Source: Ilyonectria destructans
Taxonomy: Eukaryota; Ascomycota; Sordariomycetes; Hypocreales; Nectriaceae
NCBI GenBank assembly: GCA_020740775.1
Contig: JAHEWK010000006.1
Coordinates: 2,976,001 to 3,040,000, forward strand
DNA length: 64,000 bases
Direction: 5' to 3'
Shown here: positions 11,858 to 23,987 of the stretch, one piece after another
Layout of the letters: each line of letters opens with the position of its first letter
Numbering within the stretch: the stretch's first letter is position 1
Position numbers and translations under genes: made by a program
The notes under the pieces: model-generated
Told to the model about the DNA's origin: nothing
The model's database searches: none
Seen by the model: only the letters and a program-made list of their open reading frames with translations

Positions 11858-14800
11858 TTACTTCTTGTTCAGCGTCTTGTGCTTTTCAAGTGCCTCTGCC
11901 AACCCCTTTGCCAGGTCCTTCGTCTTGACCTGGATCATCCACGTCTCCAGACCATCTCCCTTCTCGTTCGAAGTTGTCATCCTGACATACTTCTCGTCTG
12001 CCTTGTACGACATGTCCGGCAGAACAGCTCGGTTCAGGGCCACATTGCCGCGGGGCTCTGCCCGCATAAGGAGTCGCACCGCATTTGTCTCCTTGTGCTT
12101 CAACAGTCGGAGCGGACCCACGCCTTGAGTCGACCACGGGCTCTTCGACTTAGGCTTGTCGTCTGATTTCTCTGCAGCCGAGACAAACTTCAACACCTTG
12201 GCCCGCACATCGTGTAGGACCTCTTCATCCGCCTCCAGTCCCTCCGTCAAGTTGATCTGCTCGTGCTTTTCCCCATCCTCGTCGTTACCGCCGGCAGCTC
12301 CCTGGGTTGGCGCAGATGGTTCCGGGGTCCCTCCAGCGGGTGTCGTAGCCAGGCTGGAGCCTCCTCCAAGACTGAATGGTGTGTCTACACCCGTCGCTTT
12401 AGCGGGAGGATTTTCCGGCGCGGAAAAGGAGACTTACTTGTCCCGGTGGTAGACGCCCCACCAGCCGGCGGCTGGAGGTTGCCGAAGGCCGGTGCTGGCT
12501 GGTTGGATCCAAACATGCCGCCAGAAGTTGCAGGTTGAGGGGGGGCTCCGGTGAAGTTGAACCCTGGGGCACCTCCGGCAGAAGCACCGCCAAACATCGA
12601 CGGGGCGGTGTTGGCCTGGTTCCCTCCAAAGGCAGGGGGCGGCGCACTGGTGCTGCCGCTTCCAAACTGAAACGTGCTAGATGTAGAACCGGTGGTCGAC
12701 GGAGCCGCGTTTCCGCCAAAGCTGAACATGCCTCCTGGGGCCGGGGCCGGGGTCGCGGCCGAGGTTGAGGCCGAGGTCGAGCCAAATGCAGGAACAGCCC
12801 CACTGCTTCCAGCGAAGGGGTTGTTGAATGCGGACCCGGAAGGTCCAAAGTTGAATCCAGAGTTCGAAGAGGAGCCCACACCGAAGCTTGGGGTAGTGGT
12901 GTTGGCACCGTTGGCTGGGGTTGAAGAAGCACCGCTAAAGATGGGAGCAGTAGAGGGAGTAGTTGATGCAGCGCCAAAGCTGAAGATGGGAGCAGCCGAA
13001 GCTGCAGCAGCGTCTCCGCCGGTGAACGACCTCTTGGCGGGAGAGGGACCATCCTGCTTCATGGGGCTTCCGTCAAAAATAGGGGCAGATGATGACGGTG
13101 ACTTGGGTACGCTAAAGAGGGGCTTGGATGCAAGCTCCGAGGCTCCGTTAGGTTTACTGGCACCGGCCGAAGTTCTTGCAAAGCTGAAAGCGGGAGCAGC
13201 CGCAGGAGCAGAGGCATCGCTGGAGCTAGGAGCACCGAACAAGGGCTTGGTCGCCGGGGTTGTCGAAGCGGCTGCGAACATGTTGCCCGGGGCTGTGGTT
13301 GCGGTGCTGGCCGGCTTAGCCACAAACAGAGAGCCCACGGCCGCGGCACCAGTGCTGGCCGAGGTCGTGCTGGGAGCACCAAACATGGAGGTAGCATTGG
13401 CAGCCCCGACGGGCTTCGCTCCGAATAGGGTCGAGGACTGCAGGACAGGGGCCGCAGGGGTAGAGGCGGGCTCTGCCGGTTTGCTGACGGAGCCGAACAT
13501 GTTGGACATAGAAGATGTCGCGGGCTCGTCATCAGACTTGGGAGCTCCAAACAAGCTGGGAGTAGGCTTTGCAGGCTCGGCGGCCTTGGGAGTCTCCGTT
13601 GCCGGCTTCTGCTGGAAGAGGGAAGATCCCAAGCTGGGTTGCATGGTGGGGGTCTTGGTCTCAAACAGAGATTTCTTAGGAGCCTCGTCATTTTCCTTAT
13701 CAGATTCGCCTCCAGACTTGTCTTTTTGTTCGGCGGCAGCCTCCGACGACTCCTTCTCAGCAGGCTTGGATGCTCCAAAGAGGTTGGAGGTGGCAGTGGC
13801 CTTGGAACCAAAGATGGAACTGGACGACGCGGGTGTGGTGTTGCCGAACAGTGTACTAGGCTGGCTTGCAGAGGCTGTCGGCGCGAACTTGATAGGGGTA
13901 GTATTGGGGTTCCACGTCTGGTCAGCAGGTTTGGATGCAGTCTTCTCAAATGCTGCTGCTTCAGGCTTGTCTTCCAATCGCACTGGTTGACCGTCATGAC
14001 TCTTGCTTACACGATCAAACAGACTTCGACCAGGTGTGCTTTCTCTTGTTCCCGGGGCACTGAACTCGCCAGCTGCAGGAGCGCTGGTTGGAGCAGGCTT
14101 GGTGCCAAAGAGGCCAGAGCCGATTTGAGAAGCCGTGTCGGCGCCGCTAGCAGCTGCGCTTGGCTCATCGCTTTGCCCAGTCTCCTGACTGGCCTCGGCA
14201 TCAGAGTCAGTCTCGCTCTCTGCATCGGCGTCCACTCCACTGTTCTTGGCAGAGCTCGCATCAGAGAGGTATCCGAAAATGTTGCCACCCTGAGCATTGC
14301 CAGGCTTCAGGTTCTGGAAGACGGAACGGGCCAAGCTGCCGCTGCCGCCGTTGGTCTTGTTCGATCCGAAGGGGTTTGGCTTGGCAGCCAAGCTGTCGCC
14401 CGCCGGCTTGGGTGTAGCCTTCACAGGGGAACCAGCTGGAGTAGATGACTTGTTCGCAATCTTCTCCAAGAGAGCCTTCGCGGCCGAGGGAGTAGACTTT
14501 TGCATCTTGGAAGGCTGGCTCTCAGCCTCTCCGCTGAGAGATGCCTTTCTCTTATTCTTGTTGTTGAGAGCTGGTGTGGCAACAGGTGCTGACTGCTCCT
14601 GTTCCTCCTCGTCTCTGTCCGCAGCTCGTCGCTTATTCTTGTTGGCAGCGGCCAGGCCTGTGTCTTTAGAGAGGTCATCGTCGGCCTTGCGCTTCTTTGA
14701 GGCTGTGGCCTTGGTGGGAGTTGGCTCGGCATCCTCCTCCTCAGGCTCAGGCAGACCGTGCTCTCGTCGCCACCTCTTCAAGATATCCTTCGATGGCTTG

Positions 14801-15525
14801 ACATTCTGGAACTCGTAGAGACCGTATCGCAGAAGAATGATGCTTCGGCTCTTCTCAAACTCCTTGGCGAAGTTGACAACATTCATCTTCCAATCTTTCT
14901 TTGAAAAAATCTCGTTGGCCGCGTACTTGAGCCGTCGGAGATCGAGGATGCAGAAGAACTGTCGTCGCTGCTCGTCGTCGAAGTCAGGAGGGCAGAGGTG
15001 CGCGAGGAACTGGTCGGCGTAGATGGAACCCTTGGAGTTCCATTCCTTGGGGATCTTCCTGGTCAGAGCCTCGCCGGACAGCTCAGGATCAGGATCCTCA
15101 ATTCGCATGGGGAACAATTCTTTAGATGTAGCCTTGGCGGCCATTCCTCGAGGAGTGGCCTGGGCAGTAGATTCTCGGAACATGCGGTTCGGCTCGGGGG
15201 TGGCACCGGGGGCGAAGACTTTTTTCATGGTGCTCTGAGGCAGACTCGGGGAGAAGGGAGCGACAGGACTGTCGCTGATGGTGGACGCCCTGAAGATGTT
15301 GCGAGCAGTAGCAATCGAGTTCTTGTTGAGGCTGCTCGATGGAACCTCATCGCGGGTCATCAAAAGCTTCCGCGATGGGGCACTCTGAGGAGTGCCGAGA
15401 CGCTTGCTTGCGAAAGGCGATGAAACGTAGGCGCGCTTCGCGAAGGGCAGAGGAGGACGCGGCCGGGGCGTGCTCCTGCTCGACTCAGCGAGCTCACTGT
15501 CGCCGGGGATGGAAAAGGTGACCAT
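11858..15525 (-). CDS. NUP2: FG-repeat nucleoporin with Ran-binding domain (Nup2-like)
   Basis: Nuclear-pore protein of the Nup2/Nup50 class, expected to help release and recycle importins at the nuclear basket. Two exons (15525-12438 and 12384-11858) with a 53-nt intron give 1204 aa. A basic, Ser/Pro-rich N-terminus is followed by a conserved block around residues 160-260 (YADQFLAHLCPPDFDDEQRR and neighbours), then a lysine-rich charged stretch. A long low-complexity region with many LFG, MFG, FSFG and NPFG motifs follows (about residues 350-1020). The second exon encodes a C-terminal RanBD about 120 aa long (VLHDVRAKVLKF, GPLRLLKHKE). This FG-plus-RanBD architecture is typical of Nup2. The antisense strand of the repeat region is also open for 438 codons, a composition effect. 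The exact orthologue name is less certain than the class. Confidence 0.9.
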
Positions 15526-16572
15526 ACTGAGCGGTGGTCGATGGTAAGGGTGAAGCGGAAAGAGATATGTGAGAAGGGAGATAAAGTAAAGGGCCCAAGG
15601 TCGAGGGCGCGTCGAGAGATATTAGGCCTCGCAGGTGTGATTCGCAGGCGAAAGGAAAAAAAAAGATAGGGTCAGGCAGCCGCGGGTAGCGGAGCTGAGC
15701 GGTCGAGTCGCAGTTATTCGAGCGTCGGACGACGTTGGGCGATGCGGCGGAGATGGTAGCGCAGTCGCATCGAGTCCGGGTCGCCCTGGGAAACGACACG
15801 AAAATGGGAGTGTGGTGTTTTGGTGTGGGAGCGGGAGCACAGGGTGATGGGCGGCTGATGACCCTTTCAAAAAAAAAAAAGCGGGCCCGCTTTTCTGCAG
15901 CTGTTAAAGTCCTTAGGTCCTCAGGCACCAAGCGCCCATTCAAGGGAGGGTCAGCAGAGCAAGGTGCAGATCCCGTGACTTGGGGTCGCGTCATTGTCTG
16001 CTGAGTCCAGGGTCAACACCATCCCCAGGACCCCAGCTACGCATACTGTACGAGGATTAAATCACCAAATGCACTCAAAGTATCTGCAGCAATTACACCG
16101 GGCCAATCATGTCGAGGCCTTGGCTGATGGCGACGTGGCATGAACCTTGCCTGGCGGCTGAGTTCTTCCATGGTGCCATCTTATCTAGTAGCAGAGTTGG
16201 CGGGCCTCTACATTCACACGAGATTGAGATAGTCTGAGAAATACAGTGACATGCTAGTACATTTATTGAGAGCTACTGACAAAACACTTCAATTTGCTTC
16301 CGTCCCTATTGTCCAGTTCAAAATAAACGAGCGTGGGCACCCCTCCCTAGTTCAATCACGAAACCACGATCCAAGCCAATTGGCGCATCGCCTTTTGTTT
16401 TGTCCTGGCCAGCGGCAGCTGCCCGTGAAGGAACAATCGCAAATTCGCTGGGCCAGGCAAGGAGAAAGACACAGGAAATAATACAGAGATAACAGGAGGG
16501 GGCAGCGGCATACAAAAGATCAAATTCCGGAACCCCATATCCCCAGCCCAACCGTGGTAGAACGCGCGATGC
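15526..16572. other. intergenic, nucleoporin 5' flank and NBR1 3' flank
   Basis: About 1.05 kb between two tandem minus-strand genes. The part next to 15525 is pyrimidine-rich on the coding strand, as expected of a fungal 5' leader. An A-run lies at about 15869-15880. No gene or RNA is recognised. Confidence 0.5.
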
Positions 16573-19500
16573 TTACTTGCCAACAACCTTCTTCTTTTGA
16601 TCCTCCAGGTACTCCTCGTCAGAAGCGTCCAGGATGTCGTACTCCTCATCCGTCATGAAGCCGTCATCGGAGAGATCCCAGTCATCTTCCCCAGACTCCT
16701 TAGTCTCGACCTGCTGTTGAGCAGGGGCGGGCGAAGACTGGGTGGCCTCGTGAATGCTAGCCACGGGAGACTCCTTCTCAAGCTTGGGGAAGATCATCTG
16801 GCTGGAGGCTTGGCTATCTTCAGCCTCGGTCGTCTTGATATCCTCAACAGGGGTCTCGGCCTTGATCTCCTCGACGGGGGTCTCGGCCTTGATCTCGGGC
16901 TCAGGCTTGGCCTCGGCCTTGACCATTCGGACGCTGACGTCGCACCAGAGGCGGTGACCGAACTTATCGCCGGAGGGGGCGGTCAGTCGCCAGTACGAGA
17001 CGACCTTGCCAGGGCGGGCGGGGGTGCGGAGCAACACCGTGAATGGGAACTCCTGGCCAGGAGCCAGAGGAGTATAGCAGACGGTCGACTCGGAAGCGGA
17101 GACGAGCTCAGAGATGCCGGCGGGATGGTTGGGGTCGACATGTCCCATGTAGTCACCACCGACAAACTTGACCGAGCAGCCGGGGGGCCAGGCAGTCTTG
17201 CCCTCGTTTCGGAGGACCCAGGTCTGCTCAAAGACGTGGTTGGGAGGGAGGACGGTGCCATCGACGACAGTGTCGGTCACAAAGACGGCGCTCAAGGGGG
17301 CGGACTTCTGAACAGGGGCGGGAGCGGGAGTCTCCTTCTTCTGCTTGACCTCCTCCTTCTTGGCAACCAGGTGAGCCTTGAAGGGGTCATAAGGCTGCAC
17401 ATCCAAGACGGTTAGAACCGGGTTGATCTTGTTGGTTCCAGTAGGAGCGGTGGTCTCAGTGGCCTTGGAGTTGGTGGCGGCGCGGTCACCCATAGAGGGC
17501 ATTCGCTGGCCATCCTGGTGCTCGCCCGTGGTGGTCACACTCACGTGGCGAACGGGAGTCTTGAACATGATCATGGGGTGAGTCTTGTTGTGAGTGTTAC
17601 CAGGGTTGGCCTCGCAGTTGGCGCAGAAGTCAGTGTCGTTGCAGACGGCGCACTTGTAACGAATGCCGCGGATGTAGGCAGGGTACGCTTCATTGCCTGC
17701 ACAGAGGGGCCCGTCGCAGCAGATGCCGACGTGGACCGGGGTGGGGGACCGGGCGCGGATATCCATAAGCTGGTCGTAAATCGGGACAAACCGATGGTTG
17801 GGGTGAGCGATCTTGGTGTGCTTGATGCAGTTGGCACAGTAGTCCCAGTCGGGGCAGTCGAGGCACTTATGGCGAACACCGGCAATGTACTGGACACGGT
17901 TAGTCAGATGCTTGGGAGGAGGGACAAACTATCGCAGTACCTTATCGCAGCCATCGCATATGGCATGGTGCATCTGGTTACGGCCAGGCGCCATCTTGAC
18001 CTTGATGTGCTGAGGCATCTCAGTGCCCTTGACCGCAGGGACGAAGCCATGCTGGGGGTGATGGCCATGGGCGTTCTTGTTGAAGCAGGGCTGGCACAGG
18101 TCATAGTCTTCGCAAGTGTTGCAGTGAAGGAACTCATACTCGGGAAGTTCTGGCCAGTCGTTAGTATTGGTGTCACTGGAAAGTGCGTAAGCTCTCCGAA
18201 ACATACCCTGAACACAGCAGTTGCAAGTGCGCATAATACCCAGAGAGGTCCATCGAGCAAGCAGAGGCTCAAATGTGGGCTGGGGCAGCGATGGAGCCTC
18301 GTCTCTGGGCTCGATCTTGGTCTCGATCTTAGTCTCTACCCTGAAGATAGGCTTCTTGACATCGAGATCGACAATAGACAAAGGCTCCAGTTTCTGCACA
18401 GTGGGCTTGGGCTTGGGGGCAATGGTCTCGGTGACGCTCTGGACCAGTCGGCCCTCAACGGTGGTGCGCTTGATCAACCAGTGATCACCGCCGTGGCAAG
18501 TGATGCCCTGCTCGACGCAAGACTGGCAGAGATCAAAGTCTCCATCATCACAAGTAGAGCAGTGGTAGTGGACGTCAGGAATGGTCTTCTCGCAGCTGTT
18601 GCAGCAGATGGCGAAGGCGGTGCGGGCGGGGCAGGCGCCAGGGTGAGACACGGGAAGAGGGGCTTGGAGCGAGCCGGACCACATGCTCTGCTGAGGCTCG
18701 GCATCTCTACAGCAACCGGTGGTGGTCTGCTGGGCACGACGAGCGCGATGCTCGGCCTGCTGGGTAGCCAGACGGCTGGCAAGACCGGACTGGTGTTCCA
18801 TCAAGCTGGCAAGTCGGGTCTCGAAATCGCGACGAGCGTCCTGGCGATCTCCGATGAATCTGGCAGCCTCGTTCAGCAGAGCCGAGTTGTAGGTTTTGGA
18901 GAGAGGGTTGGTTCGGTACGGTAGGGTAGTTTCCGAAAGGGTAGCAGTGGCCGAAGGGGTAGCAGTGACCGAAGGGGTAGGCTCGGAAGCTTCGACAGTG
19001 GGCGTCGGGGCAGGACTGATGTTGACCTGGCTCTCCTGGGGGCTGTCCTGAGGGCTGTCCTGAGGGCTGTCCTGGGGGATTTCCTGAGGGCTGTCCTGGG
19101 GGATTTCCTGAGGGCCCTCAGTGGTCGGGGGAGTGATGGCGGCCTCGGGTTCGTCCTCGACAGTGACGGGCTTGGGGAGGGTCTTTTGGGCCTGTTCTTG
19201 GAGGGTGACACGGATCTTAAGCTTAGACTTGGCCTTGGCGGCACGGTAGAGTTGCTTGTAGATGGGAACATTGTCGGGTTCGAGATGGACGTAGGCCGCA
19301 GCAGAGTCGGAGTACCGCTCGAAGATGACATCGGCATCGGCGGGGAGGTGGAGGAAGGTTCGGATCTACCGTAAAGTTAATACCACTGCCTTAGGAACAT
19401 GGTTTCACGACCTGGGTACGCAAACGGAAGGCCGGGGCAACGGGAGATGAAGTGGAAAAAGTGAGAAGGGTAAGAGGAATTGATGGCTGGGGGAAGTGAT

Positions 19501-19634
19501 TCACGTACGTTGCCTTCGAGAGTCTTGGGGACCATGTCCCGAAGCGGCATCTTGGTTCGGCGGGTGACGCCGTCAAACTGGACCTTGACGGTGACCATGG
19601 TGTCGAGGCCGACGGAGGGCGTTCCGGAAGCCAT
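16573..19634 (-). CDS. NBR1: NBR1-type selective autophagy receptor (PB1, four ZZ fingers, FW domain)
   Basis: Cargo receptor for selective autophagy in the NBR1 family. Four exons (19634-19509, 19365-18207, 18149-17941, 17889-16573) give 936 aa. A PB1-like domain fills about residues 10-95, starting at MVTVKVQFDG. A Pro/Ser/Gln linker holds a short QDSPQEIP-type repeat. Four Cys/His ZZ zinc fingers follow (CCNSCEKTIP, RTCNCCVQ, ICDGCDK and CCDGPLCAGNE regions). Next is an Ig-like FW (four-tryptophan) domain, recognisable from FEQTWVLRNEGKTAWPPGC, YMGHVDPNHPAG and YWRLTAPSGDKFG. The C-terminal acidic tail contains EEYDIL, which fits the [WFY]xx[LIV] Atg8-interaction pattern, near a DDWDLSDDGF segment. 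Exon joins fall inside zinc fingers and restore their cysteines, which supports the model. Filamentous fungi use such proteins as Atg8-binding receptors; the cargo cannot be inferred here. Confidence 0.95.
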
Positions 19635-20829
19635 GGTTGCGATAGTGACTGGGATTGTTAGAGGAAAATCCGACACACACATATATCGATCGTCAAACCT
19701 CAAGCCCACGATGGAGAAGATGAAGGGGAATGAAGGAGGAGGAATGACGATGATGACGGTGGAGCCTTACCTGCCTACTTGGGGCGGTGACGAAGTGCTG
19801 TTATCGGGGCGAGATAAGGAATCGGCGGTGCAGGACGGCCGTCGCCCGTTAATGATGGAGGCCAGGAGGGGATTCCGGGCGGGAGAGATGAAGAAATAAA
19901 AGACAAAGTGTGAAGTGGGAAGTGGAAGAAGAGGAGGAAGTCGAATGATGATGGAGGTGAGAAGAGGGAGGGTGAGAGTTTGGTGGTGGGAGGAGAAGAA
20001 GTAGAAGAAGAGCTCTGACGGCCCGGCTGGCAGCTGCTGGAGGGCGGCGAGCGTCAAAAGGTAGGTGCCCTGCCGCAAGCCGCTGGGACCGGGAACCGTA
20101 TCGTATCTCAGGCGGACTGTGGGCTGGCCTGCGGACACTGGGTGCCAGCTGACGGAGAACCTGGCTGCCTTCGGCACTGGCTGGGCATTGGCTGGCGACC
20201 GGTCACTGGCTGGTCACTGACCGGTCACTTGTCGCCGGCTGGCCACTGGCTGGCCACCGGCTGGGGACCAACGGGGGACCAGAGCCCACTGGCGCGGCCC
20301 ACTGGAGCCAACCTGAGCGGCGGGAGGGCGATCCAGGTACCTATCCGTCCGCACTGTAAGATGGGACACGCTCTGTAGCACAGCGCGTCTCCGCAGGCCG
20401 TATCCGTACGTGGTATGGGGCCCGCACGAAGCACATCCAGGTGATGATAGGTTTTGGCCAAGGCCCGTGTGGCGCTGAGCATATCGGGCTTGGTGCCGGC
20501 GCCGCTGTAACACGCGCTCGCCTCACCCCCGCTGCCTGTACGCTGTCAGATGACTGACTGGGATTTATGCCAAGGTGTGAAGATAACGAATGCAGACCAG
20601 GGAAGACGGTGTGCCATGTGCACCGTTTTTAGGAGCTACCGTTCCGGGCGTGCCTGCTGTCAGCTAGCGACACAGCAGGCGATGACAAAACACAAAACAC
20701 CAAGCGTGGCACGGAGTGAGTCGCTAGCTTTCTTCAGTCTTCCAGCACTACGTCCACTTTGGTTGACCTTGAATTCTCCCTGTCGTCAACTCGCTGCAGC
20801 CTGAACTGGGCGTCTTATTTGCCACCTGG
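19635..20829. other. intergenic, NBR1 5' flank
   Basis: About 1.2 kb. The first 400 bp form a GA-rich (CT-rich on the NBR1 strand) leader-like stretch. A GC-rich CTGGC repeat lies at 20141-20275. No open frame stands out. Confidence 0.5.
20141..20275. repeat. imperfect CTGGC-type short tandem repeat
   Basis: Irregular repetition of 8-11 bp units such as CACTGGCTGG and ACCGGTCACT. The frames across it are just repeat translation. It looks like a local slippage-derived minisatellite. Confidence 0.6.
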
Positions 20830-22378
20830 CTATGTAATATTCAACATTGCCTTGTCAAACGCCACCTTTCCTTTCGAGTCATTCAACGAGTCAACCCAAA
20901 TCATCGATTTTAACACTTTCCGCGCCTCCGCCCAAGAAGCCAAGGGAATCAGCCCGACGACCTCACTGAACCAGCTTACATGTCGCCCCCCAGAATCAGT
21001 GGCAAACGAAGTGTTCAATACCATGAGCAGCCAAAATAACACCAGGGGCGGAACATCAATAAACGATTCCCGCAGTTTCAGCAAGGCATTGGTGAGCGAT
21101 TCCTTGAGGTGGCCTTCCCCCATCTTGAAATACTGCCATTGCAAGAAAATCTCCGTGGTATACGCAACCATACCAACACGAAGAACCTCGTTCACAGGGT
21201 ACTGCTCAAATGACATGTGAAGAAGCCGATACAGGACTGACACCATGATCTCGCTGAAAGTGGTTTGGGTGAGCTTGTGTCCTGTCTGAGAGGCAAGGTT
21301 GCAAATGTCTGAAAATCGTTTCAAGTCCGTCCACACATTTACGAGTTTCCAATCCAGGGACTGGACGAATGACGGAATTTGCTCTCCAAGGTCAAGACTG
21401 GCAGGTCGCTTTGCTTTATCGTCAACGACATAGCAGTCCCAAGATATCGCGTCCCGGAAGAAAGCAGGGCGGTGGCCGAATGTCAAAGCGTGCACAAGAT
21501 CTACCCTACGCAGAATTAGGTTAGTTTCTAAACAAAAGGTAGAGCTTCCAGTAGGTACCTGCATATTTTGGACGGTAATTCATGGGTTGATGTCCTCAGC
21601 GTCCCGAAGCCGCCTCGTAGATTCACCATCCTTGTTAAACCCTGCATATGGTTCTCTAAACCAGCCCGATCGCCAAAGATTTGTGCAGCCAACGCTAGAG
21701 TCACAACTGTCATGATGGTCTGGTCAGAGATAGCGAGAGGGTCATTGGGAATGGATATCCTTTCTTGGAGCAGCCGGAGGGTCTTGACAAGATGGAACTG
21801 TGTCAACACACTACGGCCTCGGCCCAAGCTCTCATCCAGCAGGGCTTCACTTGAGAACAGCATGGAATGGAGATAGACGGGATCGGTCATGAGCGATCCA
21901 ACCCAGTCACTGTCCTCTGGTTCGGTTTCAAGGCACATTCCGGTGGGATACAGTCCGCCCTGGACGGCTGTCAGAACTAAAGGTGGCATCATGTAATCAG
22001 TACACGGATTCGTAGTGGACGCAGCAGCGGATAGGGCTGTGGGGTGGGCGAACATGTCAATATGTCCTGAAGCATGTATGGCTGCATGACTTCAGGAAAC
22101 TGGACCCAAGCGAATTCAGAGCCAACACGATTCGGGATTGGAATTAGACAGCTGCTGAGGTCCTGTCGTTGGTTGGGCTGGGGTTGGGGTTGCTCCTCTG
22201 CGCCCTTGTTCATCCAGGATGGCAGCGGGTGATGGCCCTTGCGCCGGCCTCTCCCGCGAGTGACATGGCTTCGGACGAGTCGTTGATGGTCTTGGCTACG
22301 TCTCTGTGACGGTGTGCTGACGATGAACTTGAATCGCTCGGGTTTGGAGCCTACACGCCTCATGGTCAGCAACCCCAT
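20830..22378 (-). CDS. fungal-specific transcription factor domain protein
   Basis: Probable regulator of the large Pezizomycotina family with a C-terminal fungal transcription-factor domain (Fungal_trans_2/DUF3468 type). Three exons (22378-22054, 21976-21559, 21505-20830) give 472 aa. The N-terminus has the family block SKPERFKFIV and a basic RSHVTRGRGRRKGHH segment, but no Zn2Cys6 cluster in the modelled exons, as in many relatives. The central and C-terminal parts (QFHLVKTLRLLQERI, GLTRMVNLRGGFGTL, LKRFSDICNLAS) match the helical middle region of the family. The apparent frame switch near 22000-22055 is explained by an intron (22053-21977) with branch ACTGATTAC and acceptor TTTAG; splicing restores DILTFLTAVQGGLYP. 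The neighbouring dehydrogenase is transcribed divergently. Target genes are unknown. Confidence 0.85.
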
Positions 22379-23987
22379 CCAGAGCCACGAAGCTGGGAAG
22401 TGGCGGGGTTTGGGGCGTCCGTACTGCTGGGCGCCTTCGCCCTGTCACACCTCGAATCCGGGGTTGATGTCATCAGGGAGGCAGCCTTGAGTGAGCTGTG
22501 GCGACGAGGTGGGAGGAAAGGTCTAGATTTTAGGCAATCATAGGCAGAGTCATGAAGTTGGCGGGGTCGATTGAATCGAGTGGAAGGGGGGCGGGGTTGG
22601 AGTCGGCACGATGACAGCCCAGCAACCGTTTAAAGCATTTACATGGCATGGACAATGATTCGAATATGATAATCACTGGTTTGTTCAACCTGCCAGTCGT
22701 ACCGTTACACTGGGTCACCTGCTCCCAGTGCTTGAATTGTGCACGCCCATAATCCGCCGCCCCGAATCCACCGCCTCGGACCTTGGCCCCACGCCCCAGA
22801 CCCTACTGCTCCTCTACCGTTCTCATGATGATGAGGGACCCTTTATCAAGGTACCGGTCTGTAGCCGGTGCTAAGCGACGAATCGGTTGATAGACTTCGA
22901 TGGAATTCGAGTTCGAACCGAGAGCCAGAATTCCTTTTGGTCAGCCCACGTGAACGTCACGCGTCGACTGGTGCGGTGCGGTGCGGTGCCAAGGAACTCC
23001 CAGAGGAGAAAAAAAGTTCCCGACCATGCTCCCCCAACATTGTCCCTCAGATGGATGACACTGGTCTGCAACAACACGCCATGAAGCTTTAAGGTGCGTG
23101 TTCTAAGTAAATGGGTTACTCCTTCACAGGAACTCCGCCAGGATCACTGAAAAGGTAGCCATCTGTTGATGAGGCTCTTCGGATCTGGTTCAGAGTTGGA
23201 AGCGGGCGAGGGCTCTGAGACGACCTGCATCACGAGTATCATAATTTTCCAGAATATTTACGTGCGCACCTCGATACCAACAGGTTAGAAAACCGGGCAA
23301 TGTTGGGGCGTTTGGAGAAAACTTCGTCGAAGGCTTGTGGTACTGCCAAATTGCAAACAGAGCAGATGCAGCCCCAGAAACCCTACTAGAGCAAGGTGCC
23401 GACGTCGAGCGTAGCTTCAAGAGCTTCAACATGAAGCTCATCCACTATTGGCAAGTGTGCATAGTGATTCAGACGGCCCCAGTCGCCTTGTCCAACCATG
23501 AGTGCAGAAACCATGCCAAGACTTTAGCATTTTCCAGTTTAGGACTAGCCATCCCTTATCCCAGTTCTCTCGAAGCATCGCCCCACGTTTTCTAGACCTG
23601 TCCACCTGCAATCTCATCGTCCGAATGCGAATTGCGGCATCCAGAAGCACCGCCCTGGTAACAGCCTCCATCTGTGGTCAATGACACAAGAAAATGCCGG
23701 GTATGCCGTTCCATATCACCTTGCTGTGTAATCAACTTTGAACTATTCCCATAATGGTTTGTGAGCTTGGCTTGGCACCGGAGTCCCCACTATCTCCATG
23801 TCCATGGTGATTCAACACAGCAGACTTATAAAGGATCGATGTCCAGCTCAACATGAGAGAGATGGAACGATATCGACAAAGAGACAGAGATTCACAGCAA
23901 CATATACTTTATTACCTTTACTTGTTCATCCAAGTTTTACTTTTCATCTTCCTTCCATTCAACCCAAAGCAACAACCGCAGTCAAAG
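22379..23987. other. divergent intergenic region between transcription factor and dehydrogenase
   Basis: About 1.6 kb holding both promoters. No convincing gene; frames are short and overlapping. A TATA box lies before the dehydrogenase, and a short GTGCG repeat occurs near 22974-22986. Transcription-factor binding sites cannot be assigned. Confidence 0.5.
23827..23833 (+). promoter_or_regulatory. TATA box of the short-chain dehydrogenase gene
   Basis: TTATAAA lies about 155 bp upstream of the chosen start codon at 23988. A start site 30-40 bp downstream would place the upstream in-frame ATG at 23853 at or before the 5' end of the mRNA, which favours translation from 23988. Confidence 0.5.

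Noticed and set aside
12674..13990. 438-codon plus-strand ORF
   Set aside because: It is antisense to the FG-repeat region of the nucleoporin; Ala/Gly/Leu-rich shadow of repeats, no family resemblance.
17518..18924. 468-codon plus-strand ORF
   Set aside because: Antisense to NBR1 and crosses its introns; explained by G/C-rich third positions.
22861..22930. possible tRNA B box on the minus strand (GGTTCGAACTC)
   Set aside because: Acceptor, D and anticodon stems cannot be formed around it.
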